A stretch of 64,000 bases of DNA, from the NCBI RefSeq assembly GCF_016890225.1, contig NZ_JAFELM010000044.1, positions 82,048-146,047 of the forward strand, in the 5' to 3' direction. Within the stretch, counting starts at the first letter, position 1. Every line of letters starts with the position of its first letter. The position numbers and the translations under genes are program-made. The stretch comes from Bacillus suaedaesalsae (GTDB lineage Bacteria; Bacillota; Bacilli; Bacillales; SA4). Below are positions 38,152-48,529 of the stretch, piece by piece. The notes under the pieces are model-generated. The model was not told where the DNA came from and did not search any database. It saw only the letters and a program-made list of their open reading frames with translations.

Positions 38152-40475
38152 TTTTTCTCCCCTACTAAAGCGTGCTTTAATACTTCATCTAAGTGTGAAA
38201 CCGGAATAAATTTCAAATCATTACGAACACTTTCTGGAATGTCGTCTAAATCTTTTTCATTTTCCTTCGGTATAATGACTGTAGTGATTCCAGATCGATG
38301 AGCACTTAATGATTTCTCTTTTAATCCACCAATTGGAAGAACGCGACCACGTAATGTGATCTCCCCTGTCATTCCAACATCTCTTCTTATCGCTCTACCT
38401 GTTAAGGCAGAAACTAACGCTGTTGCCATTGTAATTCCTGCAGATGGACCATCCTTTGGAACTGCACCTTCTGGAACATGAATATGGATATCGTTCTTTT
38501 CATTAAAATCAAGATCGATTTTTAATTCATCTGCGCGCGAACGAATATAACTAAATGCAGCTTGAGCGGACTCTTTCATTACATCTCCGAGCTTTCCAGT
38601 TAACAGTAGCTTCCCTTTTCCAGGATTAACAGAAACTTCAATTGATAAGATGTCCCCACCAAATGCTGTATATGCTAGACCTGTAGCCACACCAACTTGA
38701 TCCTCTTGTTCCGCTTGACCGTAACTAAATCTCGGCTTTCCAAGTAGCTCTTCAAGTCTCTTCTCAGTAATCACCACTTTATTTTGCTCTTCTGATACGA
38801 TGATTTTTGCAACCTTTCTACAAAGTGTTGCAATTTGTCTTTCTAAATTACGCACTCCGGCTTCACGTGTATATACACGAATAAGCTTTAGTAATGCTTC
38901 ATCTCGAAGTTGAATTTTCCCTTTCGTTAAGCCATGCTCTTTCATTTGCTTCGCAAGGAGATGTTCTTTTGCTATATGCAGCTTTTCTACCTCTGTGTAA
39001 CCTGCAATAGAAATAACCTCCATTCGGTCTAGAAGAGGCCCGGGAATTGTTGATAGGCTATTTGCCGTCGCAATAAACATTACTTTAGAAAGATCATATG
39101 TCTCCTCTATGTAATGATCACTAAAGTTGTAATTTTGTTCAGGATCTAATACTTCTAGCATTGCTGAAGAAGGATCTCCTCTGAAATCACTCGACATTTT
39201 ATCAATTTCATCAAGTAGGAACACTGGATTAATCGTTCCTGCCTTTTTCATTCCTTGGATAATACGACCTGGCATTGCTCCTACATATGTTCTACGGTGT
39301 CCTCTAATTTCCGATTCATCACGAACTCCACCTAGGGAAATTCGAACAAAATTTCTGTTTAATGATCTTGCAATTGATTTCGCTAACGAAGTTTTTCCAA
39401 CACCAGGAGGGCCTACTAAACATAGTATCGGACCTTTTAACGATTGTGTGAGCTTTTGAACAGCTAAATATTCCAGTACTCGTTCTTTTACCTTTTCTAG
39501 CCCATAATGATCCGCATTTAAAATATCTTCTGAACGTTTTAAATCTAAAATATCTTCTGTTGCATTTGTCCAAGGCAAAGATATAAGCCATTCAATATAG
39601 TTACGAATGACAGCACTTTCAGCAGAGCTGGACGGAATCTTTTCATAGCGCTCAAGCTCTTTTAAGGCTGTTTGTAGAACAGATTCTGGCATTCCAGCAT
39701 CTTCGATTTTATCTCTTAATGTTTGGACTTCTCCTGTCTTACCCTCTTTATCTCCGAGTTCTTTTTGGATGGCCTTCATTTGTTCACGTAAATAATACTC
39801 TTTTTGTGTACGTTCCATAGAACGTTTTACACGTTGACCGATTTTCTTTTCAAGATTTAATACTTCTCTTTCGTTATTAATAATACTGATAAGCTTGTTT
39901 AGTCTTTCTTTAACATTATATGTTTCTAGAATGTCCTGCTTATCTTTAATTTTTAATGGAAGATGAGAAGCAATTAAATCTGCCATTGAACCTGGATCGT
40001 CGATATCCGCAATTGTTGCATATGTTTCATTGGAAATCTTTTTCGATAGTTTTATGTATTGTTCAAAATAACTTAATAGCGATCTCATTAAAGCTTCTTC
40101 TTCAAGATCCTTTTCGTCTATATCATCTTCTGAAACCATAACTTTTACTGATACATACTCATCCTGGTCTATAAAGGATACAATTTCACCACGGTTTAAT
40201 CCTTCCACTAGGACACGAATAGTACCATTTGGAAGCTTAAGCATTTGTTTAACCTTCGAAAGTGTACCAATCTGAAAAATATCATCTTCATCAGGGTCAT
40301 CAATACCAGCATCCTTTTGGGTGGAAAGGAATATTAATTGTTCTTCCATCATTGCCTTCTCTAGTGCTTGGACAGACTTTTCTCGTCCAACATCTAAATG
40401 CAATACCATTGTTGGATATACTAGCAGTCCTCTTAACGGCAAGAGAGGCACGACCAATTCCTTTTTATTTGCCAT
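38148..40475 (-). CDS. lonA: ATP-dependent protease LonA
   Basis: 775 residues from ATG 40475 ([21 protein letters not shown]) with GGAGGTG about 9 nt upstream; the frame open to 40607 lacks an RBS. The N-terminal LON substrate domain (about 1-205) is followed by AAA+ with Walker [10 protein letters not shown] and Walker [10 protein letters not shown], then a protease domain with the Ser of DGPSAG and the Lys of GGLKEKSL. A soluble cytosolic quality-control protease. Followed by ysxC. Confidence 0.98.
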   Translation of the reverse strand: MANKKELVVPLLPLRGLLVYPTMVLHLDVGREKSVQALEKAMMEEQLIFLSTQKDAGIDDPDEDDIFQIGTLSKVKQMLKLPNGTIRVLVEGLNRGEIVSFIDQDEYVSVKVMVSEDDIDEKDLEEEALMRSLLSYFEQYIKLSKKISNETYATIADIDDPGSMADLIASHLPLKIKDKQDILETYNVKERLNKLISIINNEREVLNLEKKIGQRVKRSMERTQKEYYLREQMKAIQKELGDKEGKTGEVQTLRDKIEDAGMPESVLQTALKELERYEKIPSSSAESAVIRNYIEWLISLPWTNATEDILDLKRSEDILNADHYGLEKVKERVLEYLAVQKLTQSLKGPILCLVGPPGVGKTSLAKSIARSLNRNFVRISLGGVRDESEIRGHRRTYVGAMPGRIIQGMKKAGTINPVFLLDEIDKMSSDFRGDPSSAMLEVLDPEQNYNFSDHYIEETYDLSKVMFIATANSLSTIPGPLLDRMEVISIAGYTEVEKLHIAKEHLLAKQMKEHGLTKGKIQLRDEALLKLIRVYTREAGVRNLERQIATLCRKVAKIIVSEEQNKVVITEKRLEELLGKPRFSYGQAEQEDQVGVATGLAYTAFGGDILSIEVSVNPGKGKLLLTGKLGDVMKESAQAAFSYIRSRADELKIDLDFNEKNDIHIHVPEGAVPKDGPSAGITMATALVSALTGRAIRRDVGMTGEITLRGRVLPIGGLKEKSLSAHRSGITTVIIPKENEKDLDDIPESVRNDLKFIPVSHLDEVLKHALVGEKK

Positions 40476-40525
40476 AATGTTATGCACCTCCACAAGTAAC
40501 GATCGTCTTTTTTGAGTCTTGTTCA

Positions 40526-40555
40526 ATTCTATCTTATTTGTTTTACTTTTGTCTA
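40526..40555 (-). promoter_or_regulatory. Sigma-A-type promoter of lonA
   Basis: TAGACA (40550-40555), an 18-nt spacer and TAGAAT (40526-40531) on the minus strand, about 50 nt upstream of the lonA start. Each hexamer has one mismatch to TTGACA/TATAAT. No CtsR heptad repeat was found next to it. Confidence 0.55.
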
Positions 40556-40636
40556 TTAAGGTGCTGTTTCTATGGGATTTTCCCACACTTTGCATAAAAA
40601 AGTGCACTAAACTTTATCATTATTAGTCAATAAAGC

Positions 40637-40672
40637 AACTCCGGCTTAGTATTACCTAAACCGGAGTTTTTT
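40637..40672 (+). terminator. Terminator-like hairpin with plus-strand T-run
   Basis: AACTCCGG pairs with CCGGAGTT, with an inner TTAG/CTAA pairing, followed by six T on the plus strand. No plus-strand gene lies upstream. On the minus strand the T-run is weaker, so it may be a bidirectional stop for lonB read-through. Confidence 0.55.
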
Positions 40673-40742
40673 ACTAAAGCTATTTGCACAGATTGTTGTT
40701 TTTCGACCTAAGTTTAAAAACACCTATAAATAATGGTTTCAG

Positions 40743-40830
40743 GGCCTCTTTTCGTATTAGCAATGATTATTTCAATTAGATTAACCTATTAAGGAAATAC
40801 GAAATTGATCAAATTGCTACGAAAAGAGCC
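40743..40830 (-). repeat. Long imperfect inverted repeat after lonB
   Basis: GGCCTCTTTTCGTA plus AGCAAT pairs with ATTGCT plus ACGAAAAGAGCC about 48 nt apart, starting 4 nt after the lonB stop. No T-run follows on the minus strand. It could protect the lonB mRNA end or terminate weakly. The rest of 40476-40834 holds the lonA promoter and the hairpin at 40637. Confidence 0.65.
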
Positions 40831-40834
40831 TTTA

Positions 40835-42514
40835 CTAAACAGATTCTGTTTTTGATTCAAACGTCGTTGTGGAAGCAGGTATTACGTCTTCCGCCATGAT
40901 TGAATGGCGTTTCCCAAATGCAATCTCGAACACTTCTGAAATATGGGAGACAGGTATGATATCAATACCGTCTATTTCTTTTAAAATTGATTGCATATTT
41001 TCAATTGGAATAATAACCTTTTTCGCTCCTGCTAGCTTGGCTGCTTTTACTTTCGCGAATACGCCTCCAATAGGTTTCACAAATCCATGAATACTTATTT
41101 CACCTGTCATCGCCACACGATGGTCAATCGGTAAATTGTTTATAGCAGAATAGATCCCTGTAGCCATTGCAATACCAGCTGAAGGTCCATCTACTGGAAT
41201 TCCACCTGGAAAATTAACATGAATATCAAAATCTGACGCAGGTACACCAAAAGCTCGTAATACAGTTAACACATTTTCAATCGAACCTTTCGCCATACTT
41301 TTTCGACGAACAGATTTTCCTCTGTCCCCAATGCTTTCTTCTTCTACTATACCAGTAATATTAATGGAGCCTTTATCTTTATTTGGTATTACAGTAACTT
41401 CAATCTCTAATAGAGCCCCTGTATTAGGTCCATATACTGCTAACCCATTTACTAGTCCAACCTTTGGCTCAATATTAATTTTCTTCTCTTGTCTAGGTGT
41501 TAGTTGACTTGAGTGAACAACCCATTCAATATCTTCAGTCTTTATGTAGTTACGATCTTCTGAAATCGCTAGTCCTGCTGCAATTTGTACCATATTTACA
41601 GCTTCTCTACCATTACGTGCATAGCTTGAGAGAATTTGAATTCCTTCCTCTGTAACATCCATGTTGATTTTTGTCGCTGCCTTTCTTGCAACAATTGAAA
41701 GTTCATCAGTATCTAGTTCTCGGAAGAATACTTCTAAACATCTTGAACGTATAGCTGGCGGTAGCTCGTTTGGTGTTCGTGTTGTCGCACCGATCATACG
41801 AAAATCAGCAGGTAACCCATTTTGGAAGATATCATGAATATGTGTTGGGATTTGTGTATTTTCTTCACTATAATACGCACTCTCTAAGAATACCTTTCGA
41901 TCCTCTAATACCTTTAACATTTTATTCATTTGAATAGGATGTAATTCGCCGATTTCATCAATGAACAAAACTCCTCCATGTGCATGTGTAACCGCACCTT
42001 GCTTTGGCTGCGGAATACCCGCTTGTCCCATAGCGCCTGCTCCTTGATAAATTGGATCATGGACAGATCCTATTAGCGGATCCGCAATTCCTCTTTCATC
42101 AAATCTAGCAGTTGTTGCATCTAATTCAATAAAAACAGCCTCTCTTTTAAAAGGGGATTTCCCATTACGTTTTGCTTCTTCTAGCACTAATCTAGCTGCT
42201 GCTGTTTTCCCTACACCTGGAGGACCATATACGATCACATGCTGTGGATTGGGACCACATAAGGCTGCTTTTAAAGCTCTTATCCCATCCTCTTGGCCAA
42301 CAATATCATTGAAGCTAGTAGGTCTTACACGTTCCGCCAAAGGCTCTGTTAAGGATATGGAACGCAACTTACGTAACTGGTCCATTTCTTTTCTTGATTC
42401 TCTATCAATGGAGACTTTTTGCGTACGTTGGTTTCGTAATAAATTCCAAAAATATAGACCAATTATTATTCCAAAAAATAATTGGATAAACAGCGCAATA
42501 CTTGTCCAACTCAT
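40835..42514 (-). CDS. lonB: LonB, membrane-anchored forespore Lon-type protease
   Basis: 559 residues. An N-terminal membrane segment (SIALFIQLFFGIIIGLYFWNLL) replaces the LON domain. AAA+ has Walker [10 protein letters not shown] and Walker B VLFIDEIGEL, with a large insertion between them. The protease domain has the catalytic Ser in VDGPSAGIAMATG and Lys in GGVFAKVKAAK. In B. subtilis LonB is made in the forespore under sigma-F. CCAGGAGGG precedes the ATG. Confidence 0.96.
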   Translation of the reverse strand: MSWTSIALFIQLFFGIIIGLYFWNLLRNQRTQKVSIDRESRKEMDQLRKLRSISLTEPLAERVRPTSFNDIVGQEDGIRALKAALCGPNPQHVIVYGPPGVGKTAAARLVLEEAKRNGKSPFKREAVFIELDATTARFDERGIADPLIGSVHDPIYQGAGAMGQAGIPQPKQGAVTHAHGGVLFIDEIGELHPIQMNKMLKVLEDRKVFLESAYYSEENTQIPTHIHDIFQNGLPADFRMIGATTRTPNELPPAIRSRCLEVFFRELDTDELSIVARKAATKINMDVTEEGIQILSSYARNGREAVNMVQIAAGLAISEDRNYIKTEDIEWVVHSSQLTPRQEKKINIEPKVGLVNGLAVYGPNTGALLEIEVTVIPNKDKGSINITGIVEEESIGDRGKSVRRKSMAKGSIENVLTVLRAFGVPASDFDIHVNFPGGIPVDGPSAGIAMATGIYSAINNLPIDHRVAMTGEISIHGFVKPIGGVFAKVKAAKLAGAKKVIIPIENMQSILKEIDGIDIIPVSHISEVFEIAFGKRHSIMAEDVIPASTTTFESKTESV

Positions 42515-42550
42515 CTTATACCCTCCTGGTTCTCTGTTGTCTCTGTTAAC

Positions 42551-42580
42551 TAGTATTTCCTGGTAACTGTTGGACTAAAC
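42551..42580 (-). promoter_or_regulatory. Sigma-F-type promoter of lonB
   Basis: The minus strand has GTTTA (42576-42580), a 15-nt spacer and GGAAATACTA (42551-42560). This matches GYWTA-N15-GGNNANANTR at every defined position, 36 nt before the lonB start. Sigma-G recognises a similar sequence, so the two cannot be separated by eye. Confidence 0.8.
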
Positions 42581-42805
42581 AGAAAAATAGTAGAATACTT
42601 TTGGACATTATATGACATGGTGAACCGGTAAGTAAAAAAATATAGTAAGGATTAAAATCCAGAAGATGCAAGAGAGGTAATTGATCTCATTAAGGAGGTT
42701 TGATTATGGTTAATTGAATAAGATAAGAATCTTAGAAAAGTACAAGGAACTTATGCTGTTTTAAGGAACTTATGCTAAGAGCGCTCACGTCCTGTGCAAG
42801 TAAAA
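42581..42805. other. Non-coding stretch between lonB promoter and clpX terminator
   Basis: No credible gene. It contains a 14-bp direct repeat, AAGGAACTTATGCT, at 42744-42757 and 42763-42776. It also contains a short open stretch ending in EDAREVIDLIKEV before a stop at about 42699, which could be the remnant of a lost gene. AAGGAGG followed by a three-codon frame (42706) is probably chance. Confidence 0.4.
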
Positions 42806-42834
42806 AAACTCGGATAGAACTTCTATCCGAGTTT
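42806..42834 (-). terminator. Terminator after clpX
   Basis: A 14-bp perfect stem, AAACTCGGATAGAA pairing with TTCTATCCGAGTTT around a single base (a few inner pairs must open), followed on the minus strand by TTTTTAC. It begins 5 nt after the clpX stop. Confidence 0.9.
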
Positions 42835-42838
42835 ACAA

Positions 42839-44107
42839 TCAAGCAGAATCTTTTTTATCTTGTCCTGTAACGACTGTTCCGTCTTTTAGGACCAGCTTCG
42901 GCTCACTATCACCTTTAACTGTTTCAAGTGTAATGATACATTTTTCAATATCTTCTCGTGAAGGTAGTTCGTACATTACATCCAACATTATCCCTTCAAT
43001 GATAGAACGTAACCCACGAGCTCCTGTTTTTCTTTCAATTGCACGTTTTGCAATTTCAAGAAGAGCTCCTTCTTCGAAATCAAGTTCAACATCATCTAGC
43101 TCAAGAAGCTTTTGATATTGCTTGATTAATGCATTTTTTGGCTTTGTTAAAATTTCTACTAATGCCTCTTCATCTAATTGCTCAAGATTTGCAATTACTG
43201 GTAAACGTCCAATGAATTCTGGAATTAATCCAAATTTCAGTAAATCTTCTGGAAGTACCTTCGAAAGTAATGAAACCTCACTACCATCTTCGATTGTGCT
43301 TCCTGCTCCAAAACCAATAACCTTTTTACCTAAACGGCGTTTAATAATTTGTTCGATCCCATCAAACGCTCCACCACAAATAAATAGTACGTTTGTTGTA
43401 TCAATTTGAATGAATTCTTGATGAGGATGCTTACGTCCACCTTGAGGAGGCACACTCGCAACAGTTCCTTCAAGAATTTTCAATAAGGCCTGCTGTACCC
43501 CTTCACCCGATACATCACGAGTAATGGATGGGTTTTCAGACTTTCTTGCCACTTTATCAATTTCATCAATATAAATGATACCCTTTTCAGCTTTTTCAAC
43601 ATCATAATCGGCAGCTTGGATTAACTTTAGGAGAATGTTTTCAACGTCCTCCCCTACATAACCTGCTTCAGTTAATGAAGTTGCATCAGCAATTGCGAAT
43701 GGCACATTTAAAATTCTTGCTAAAGTTTGGGCTAATAAAGTTTTACCACTACCTGTTGGTCCAATCATCGCAATATTACTTTTTGCTAATTCTACATCGT
43801 CGATCTTACTATTCGAATTAATACGCTTATAGTGGTTGTATACAGCTACTGCCAGAGACTTCTTAGCTGCATCCTGTCCAATGACGTACTCATCTAAAAT
43901 GTCACGGATTTCTGATGGCTTCGGAACGTCTTTGAATTCTACTTCTTCCTCAGTTCCTAATTCCTCTTCAACAATTTCTGTACATAATTCGATACACTCG
44001 TCACATATATAAACGCCTGGCCCTGCTACTAGCTTTCGAACCTGGTCCTGTGTTTTTCCACAGAATGAACATTTAAGTTGACCTTTTTCATCATTAAATT
44101 TAAACAA
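42839..44107 (-). CDS. clpX: ClpX, ATPase subunit of the ClpXP protease
   Basis: 422 residues. The N-terminal zinc-binding domain has CSFCGK and CDEC (about 10-40). AAA+ has Walker A GPTGSGKT and Walker [21 protein letters not shown] is the IGF loop that docks on ClpP. It unfolds ssrA-tagged and regulatory substrates. The start is TTG at 44107 with GGGGTG 6 nt upstream. It follows tig, the usual Bacillus order. Confidence 0.98.
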   Translation of the reverse strand: MFKFNDEKGQLKCSFCGKTQDQVRKLVAGPGVYICDECIELCTEIVEEELGTEEEVEFKDVPKPSEIRDILDEYVIGQDAAKKSLAVAVYNHYKRINSNSKIDDVELAKSNIAMIGPTGSGKTLLAQTLARILNVPFAIADATSLTEAGYVGEDVENILLKLIQAADYDVEKAEKGIIYIDEIDKVARKSENPSITRDVSGEGVQQALLKILEGTVASVPPQGGRKHPHQEFIQIDTTNVLFICGGAFDGIEQIIKRRLGKKVIGFGAGSTIEDGSEVSLLSKVLPEDLLKFGLIPEFIGRLPVIANLEQLDEEALVEILTKPKNALIKQYQKLLELDDVELDFEEGALLEIAKRAIERKTGARGLRSIIEGIMLDVMYELPSREDIEKCIITLETVKGDSEPKLVLKDGTVVTGQDKKDSA

Positions 44108-44370
44108 CTATCTCACCCCTTACCATTACTACTGAACCATTGCGTTATTTCTTCTCTCCATTACCCAAATACACGTTGAAGAGCTTTTCTTTATTCTGAT
44201 TGTTATGTATTTTACCATATTACTTTCTTAGAGAGGTAATAATAACCCTCTCATATGTATGTATTTGTTGAAAGTGCATTTTTTATAAGTTCTTTTTTAA
44301 TGATTATTTTTACCGTTACCAGATACTTAAACCATTTTATGTATGTAATATGTAGTGTTTAGTAAAAACA
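44108..44370 (-). promoter_or_regulatory. clpX leader and promoter region
   Basis: No gene in this gap. The minus strand carries TGGTAAAAT, an extended -10 element (plus-strand complement at about 44209-44217), 100 nt before clpX, with no good -35. GAGAGG pairs with CCTCTC around a 10-nt loop at 44232-44254, just upstream. It suggests clpX has its own promoter apart from tig. Confidence 0.4.
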
Positions 44371-44391
44371 AGGCACGAACTAGTCGCGCCT
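44371..44391 (-). terminator. Terminator after tig
   Basis: AGGCACG pairs with CGCGCCT (one wobble in RNA), followed on the minus strand by TTGTTTTTA. Confidence 0.8.
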
Positions 44392-44413
44392 CATTTTCTA
44401 TTCTAGTTAATTA

Positions 44414-45700
44414 TTATGCAGTAGCTTTGCTATTCTCTACTAAAAAATCAATTGCTTTACGAATTTTTATATCTTCTTTAAGAAGATCTACATTCCCAAG
44501 CATATTTTTGATGTTCTCAACAGTTGTTTGGTACATTTCAGACATCTTTGTTAATTCTTCATCAAGTTCAGCATCAGATACTTGAATGTCTTCAGCATTA
44601 GCGATTGCTTCTAACGTTAAGTTCATACGAACACGCTTCGCTGCATCTTCAGCCATTTGCTCACGAAGTGCTGCTTCGTCAGTTCCTGAGAATTGATAAT
44701 AAAGATCAAGGTTCATACCTTGCTGAGATAGACGTTGTTCGAATTCACGAATCATACGGTCTTGTTCTGATTTTACCATTGCTTGTGGTACATCAATTGT
44801 TGCATTTTCAGTAGCAAGGTCAACTAAAGAATCCTTTAATGCATTTTCTGCTTCTTGCTTTCTAGACTCTTCTAAACGAGTTCTAGTTTTAGCCTTTAGC
44901 GCATCAAGTGTCTCAACTTCGTCGTCTACATCTTTTGCAAACTCATCATCTAATGCAGGAAGTTCTTTTGTCTTGATTTCATGTAATTTCACTTTGAATG
45001 TTGCAGGCTTTCCTGCTAATTCTTCTGCATGATATTCTTCAGGGAATGATACTTCAACATCCTTCTCTTCACCAGCAGCTAATCCGATTAGTTGCTCTTC
45101 AAAGCCAGGGATAAATGTATTAGAACCAATTGCTAATGAGTAGTTTTCACCTTTTCCACCTTCGAACGCTACTCCGTCAACAAATCCTTCGAAATCAATA
45201 ATAGCAGTATCGCCATTTTCTACAGTTCCTTCTTCTTTAACAACAAGCTCAGCTTGACGTTCTTGAAGTTGCTTTAACTGTTCGTTTACGTCTTCTTCTG
45301 TAACAGCTGTATCTAATCTTTCTACTTCAAGGTTTTTATAATCACCAAGTGTAACTTCTGGCTTAACTGTAACCTTAGCAGTAAAGATTAAATTTTGTCC
45401 TTTTTCTAATTGAACGATATCAATTTCAGGACGGTCTACTGGCTCAATGTTTGCTTCTGTTACTGCATTTTCATAAGCATCTGGTAAGATAAAATCTAAT
45501 GCATCTTGGTATAAAGACTCTACTCCAAAGCGCTTTTCAAACATTCCACGAGGAACTTTCCCTTTACGGAAACCTGGTACGTTTACTTGCTTCACAACTT
45601 TATTGAATGCTTTGTCTAAACCTTTGTTAACTGTTTCAGCGTCAACCTCTACAGTTAAAATCCCTTCGTTACCTTCTAACTTTTCCCATTTAACAGACAT
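44414..45700 (-). CDS. tig: Trigger factor
   Basis: 428 residues. Ribosome-bound chaperone and peptidyl-prolyl isomerase. The N-terminal ribosome-binding domain has the [17 protein letters not shown] signature (about 45-60). The FKBP-type domain has [14 protein letters not shown] and [19 protein letters not shown] (about 160-245), and a helical C-terminal arm follows. GGAGGGAAAG precedes the ATG. It precedes clpX, as in B. subtilis. Confidence 0.98.
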   Translation of the reverse strand: MSVKWEKLEGNEGILTVEVDAETVNKGLDKAFNKVVKQVNVPGFRKGKVPRGMFEKRFGVESLYQDALDFILPDAYENAVTEANIEPVDRPEIDIVQLEKGQNLIFTAKVTVKPEVTLGDYKNLEVERLDTAVTEEDVNEQLKQLQERQAELVVKEEGTVENGDTAIIDFEGFVDGVAFEGGKGENYSLAIGSNTFIPGFEEQLIGLAAGEEKDVEVSFPEEYHAEELAGKPATFKVKLHEIKTKELPALDDEFAKDVDDEVETLDALKAKTRTRLEESRKQEAENALKDSLVDLATENATIDVPQAMVKSEQDRMIREFEQRLSQQGMNLDLYYQFSGTDEAALREQMAEDAAKRVRMNLTLEAIANAEDIQVSDAELDEELTKMSEMYQTTVENIKNMLGNVDLLKEDIKIRKAIDFLVENSKATA

Positions 45701-45890
45701 TTATACTTTCCCTCCATTATCTATTTCTCTTAACCACCAAAGGATACTATGAAACTTGTCCAGAATGATTAACAAATTTTATCCTACATTTATGTATGGC
45801 CAAGCATTGATTATGTTTACAACCATTCCATTATAACATATAATGTGCGTGTTTCAATATTGTTAGCTGCGAACGTAAAAAAACAATCAT

Positions 45891-46898
45891 TTACATTGGA
45901 ATAAAGGAGATTTCTTCAATTTCTTTTATCCTGCAACTTGCAAATAATAAATCTTGAATTGTAATTTTGTATAGTTCTGCAATTTCCTCAGCTTCAATGT
46001 CGATGCCATGCAGATCATACCCCACTTTATGAAGACCAGCAGCCCAAATTGCTTCGTTTTCCGGCTGTGAGTTAAAAGGATAATTAACATATAAATGACG
46101 AAACCACATCTCTTTTGCCACTTCAAACAAACTAGGATTCTCATTTCCGAGAGTATCATCTAATACCTGAATTACCTGATGAGTAAACGCATGTGTCTCC
46201 ATGTCATATAACTCTGCGGTATTAACTTTTAATACTTTTCCAAACTTCTCTACACTTACTTCCCTAAAAATATCCTTTTCAATCAATAGCTGCAAAATTG
46301 ACGTTTTTACAATTGGATGCTTCATTTCATCTAATAAATATTGATCAAGTATCGGGAAGGAATATGCAATTCCCAGTCTTTCATTTCTCAATGCTTGAAC
46401 AACATTCCATTGTTCCTGTACAGAATCAGACTCAATGATTCGAGTTACCTCAACACGTTGGGTTTCTAAGATCACATCTTCATCTGCAGTCATCTTTCTA
46501 CTAAAGTCTAGTAACTTATAAAAATTTTCAACCGTTTGAGGCGGAATTTTATCTTCTTGTAAAACTGCTTCAATCGTTGATTCTACTTCTTCGTAGTTAC
46601 CAAGTTGCACTAGTATTGTTAGGTACAATTGTAAAACATCATAATAATCACCAACATCTTCTTTAAGCATACGTGAGCAGTTTACTTTTGCTTCTTCTAA
46701 GTATCCAAGCTCAAATAAACAAATGACGATTCCAAATTGAACTTCATCTAACGAATCATCATACTCTAGTGCCTGCTGCAGGAGAGCAAGAGCTTCATCA
46801 AAATTCTTTTTTTGTAATGCTTCCATCCCTTTATCTAACAATCTCTTTTGCAAATTCGGAAACGGAATCACATTTTTAAATTGATCATTATTGTCCAT
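45891..46898 (-). CDS. ysoA: Tetratricopeptide repeat protein YsoA
   Basis: 335 residues. TPR motifs occupy about residues 20-130 (MEALQKKNFDEALALLQQALEYDD, EVQFGIVICLFELGYLEEAKVNCSRML). The rest is helical without a known motif. No signal or membrane segment, so cytosolic. Position upstream of tig matches B. subtilis ysoA; molecular function unknown. AAGGAG precedes the ATG. Confidence 0.85.
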   Translation of the reverse strand: MDNNDQFKNVIPFPNLQKRLLDKGMEALQKKNFDEALALLQQALEYDDSLDEVQFGIVICLFELGYLEEAKVNCSRMLKEDVGDYYDVLQLYLTILVQLGNYEEVESTIEAVLQEDKIPPQTVENFYKLLDFSRKMTADEDVILETQRVEVTRIIESDSVQEQWNVVQALRNERLGIAYSFPILDQYLLDEMKHPIVKTSILQLLIEKDIFREVSVEKFGKVLKVNTAELYDMETHAFTHQVIQVLDDTLGNENPSLFEVAKEMWFRHLYVNYPFNSQPENEAIWAAGLHKVGYDLHGIDIEAEEIAELYKITIQDLLFASCRIKEIEEISFIPM

Positions 46899-47011
46899 GT
46901 TGACTCCTTAGTTCGTACCCAAAGTTTTAAGATTTTTTTAAACACAGTTTACCAACTACCCTTTTAATATACAAGAAAACAATGTAGGAGTTGGACGAAA
47001 TATAAAAAGAA

Positions 47012-47037
47012 AAACCTTTTCAATTAAGAAAAGGTTT
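47012..47037 (-). terminator. Terminator after the tRNA pair
   Basis: AAACCTTTTC pairs with GAAAAGGTTT around a 6-nt loop, followed on the minus strand by TTCTTTTTA. Confidence 0.85.
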
Positions 47038-47054
47038 AATGTTCGTATGTAAAA

Positions 47055-47131
47055 TGGCGTCCCAGGAGAGATTCGAACTCCCGACCGTACGCTTAGAAGG
47101 CGTATGCTCTATCCGGCTGAGCTACTGGGAC
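47055..47131 (-). tRNA. tRNA-Arg (anticodon TCT)
   Basis: 77 nt. The acceptor stem GTCCCAG pairs with CTGGGAC, followed by a discriminator G and an encoded CCA. The T-loop GTTCGAATC is intact and the anticodon loop CTTCTAA contains TCT, reading AGA/AGG. It lies 3 nt from tRNA-Gly in the same transcript. Confidence 0.97.
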
Positions 47132-47134
47132 ATA

Positions 47135-47208
47135 TGGAGCGGGTGATGAGAATCGAACTCACAACATCAGCTTGGAAGGCTGAGGTTTTACCACTAAACT
47201 ACACCCGC
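47135..47208 (-). tRNA. tRNA-Gly (anticodon TCC)
   Basis: 74 nt. The acceptor stem GCGGGTG pairs with CACCCGC, followed by TCCA with an encoded CCA. The anticodon loop CTTCCAA contains TCC, reading GGA/GGG. The T-arm GTTCGATTC is intact. Confidence 0.97.
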
Positions 47209-47403
47209 AAATATTAGCGACAAAGATAAGTATATAAGTTTTTCGGTTGAATGTCAATAAAATTTATGAAAAAAATATTATCTTCACCCGCATTTAATCT
47301 CTTCTATATTAACTCGTGAACATTAAAAATTATATGATTGTTTTCTTAAAATATCAACCCTGTTTTAAAATTTTAACCGTAATGGAAGAGAAGAGCGCGT
47401 TAG

Positions 47404-47919
47404 TTACTCTTCTTTTCTACTAAAGGTTTTGCATAACGACTCTACTCGATGATGCATATGATCAAAAAACTGAACATTAAATTCCGTTTCCTTTACCTCA
47501 AGAATACAGTAAGTTCGCTCTAGTATTCTTCTAGGGAGGTGAAAACTACCTGGGTTGATATAAAGTCTCCCATCTACAAATTCACATCCCGCTAAATGAG
47601 AGTGACCAAAACAAATGATCTTTGCCCCTACCTCTTCCGCACGATACTGAAGATTCATTAACGTCATTTTCACATTGTACAGGTGGCCATGTGTAGCAAA
47701 TAAATTTACATCTCGTACTTGGCGGATGGTATCATTTGGAAAATTTCCTATGTCACAGTTACCTTTTACAGCTTGGAATCCTACTAACGCTACATGATTT
47801 GAAGGAAGCTCTGAATCTCCACAATGAATCATCATGTCAACTTCCTTATCATATTTTTCTTTAACTTGAAGTAATTCTTGTTCAAAACCATGTGTATCAC
47901 TTATGATTAATAGCTTCAT
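47404..47919 (-). CDS. ysnB: MJ0936/YfcE-type metallophosphoesterase YsnB
   Basis: About 171 residues. Metal-binding motifs of the calcineurin-like family: SDTHG near the start, GDSE (HCGDSELPSNHV), GNCD, and GHSH (CFGHSHLAG). The ATG at 47919 has GGAG 8 nt upstream; the ATG at 47925 overlaps the ysnA stop and is the longer alternative. The substrate is not known. Third gene of rph-ysnA-ysnB. Confidence 0.93.
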   Translation of the reverse strand: MKLLIISDTHGFEQELLQVKEKYDKEVDMMIHCGDSELPSNHVALVGFQAVKGNCDIGNFPNDTIRQVRDVNLFATHGHLYNVKMTLMNLQYRAEEVGAKIICFGHSHLAGCEFVDGRLYINPGSFHLPRRILERTYCILEVKETEFNVQFFDHMHHRVESLCKTFSRKEE

Positions 47920-47921
47920 AT

Positions 47922-48515
47922 TCATAACTCCAAATATTTATTCAACTCTACTTCAAGCTTCTTTAAAGCATCTGCACGATGACTAATCGTATTTTTTTCT
48001 TCTTTTGTTAGCTGTGCCATCGTTTTGTTTTTCTCGTGAACGAAAAAGATCGGATCGTATCCAAATCCATTCTCCCCAACCGGTTGTTCAGCAATTACAC
48101 CGTTACATGTTCCTTCCACGACCACTGTAGGTTTTGAAGGAATAGCCATAGCTAGTGCACAATGAAACGCAGCTCTACGGTTATTTTCACCTTTTAATTC
48201 ACTTAACACCTTCTGTATATTATCTTCATCGTTTTTTTGTTCTCCTGCATAACGTGCTGACATTACACCAGGTCTACCTTCTAAAGCATCGATAGCTAAT
48301 CCCGAATCATCTGCAATGACGATTTCATTGACGATTGAAGCAATTCCCTCCGCTTTAAGGATCGCATTTTCTTTGAATGTTGTGCCTGTTTCATCAATAT
48401 CTGGGCTGTCCTGAATATCTAATAGTGAGATAACATCATAGCCTTTACTTTTGAATAGCACCTCAAAATCCTTAACTTTTCCTTTGTTTTTCGTTGCAAT
48501 GATTATTTGTTTCAT
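47922..48515 (-). CDS. ysnA: Non-canonical purine NTP pyrophosphatase (RdgB/HAM1)
   Basis: 197 residues. Hydrolyses ITP, XTP and dITP to keep them out of nucleic acids. ATKNKGK near the start, ADDSGLAIDALEGRPGVMSARYAG in the middle and ENGFGYDPIF are the family signatures. It lies 14 nt after rph and overlaps ysnB if that gene uses its first ATG. Confidence 0.97.
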   Translation of the reverse strand: MKQIIIATKNKGKVKDFEVLFKSKGYDVISLLDIQDSPDIDETGTTFKENAILKAEGIASIVNEIVIADDSGLAIDALEGRPGVMSARYAGEQKNDEDNIQKVLSELKGENNRRAAFHCALAMAIPSKPTVVVEGTCNGVIAEQPVGENGFGYDPIFFVHEKNKTMAQLTKEEKNTISHRADALKKLEVELNKYLEL

Positions 48516-48529
48516 GTTTTTCCCTACTT

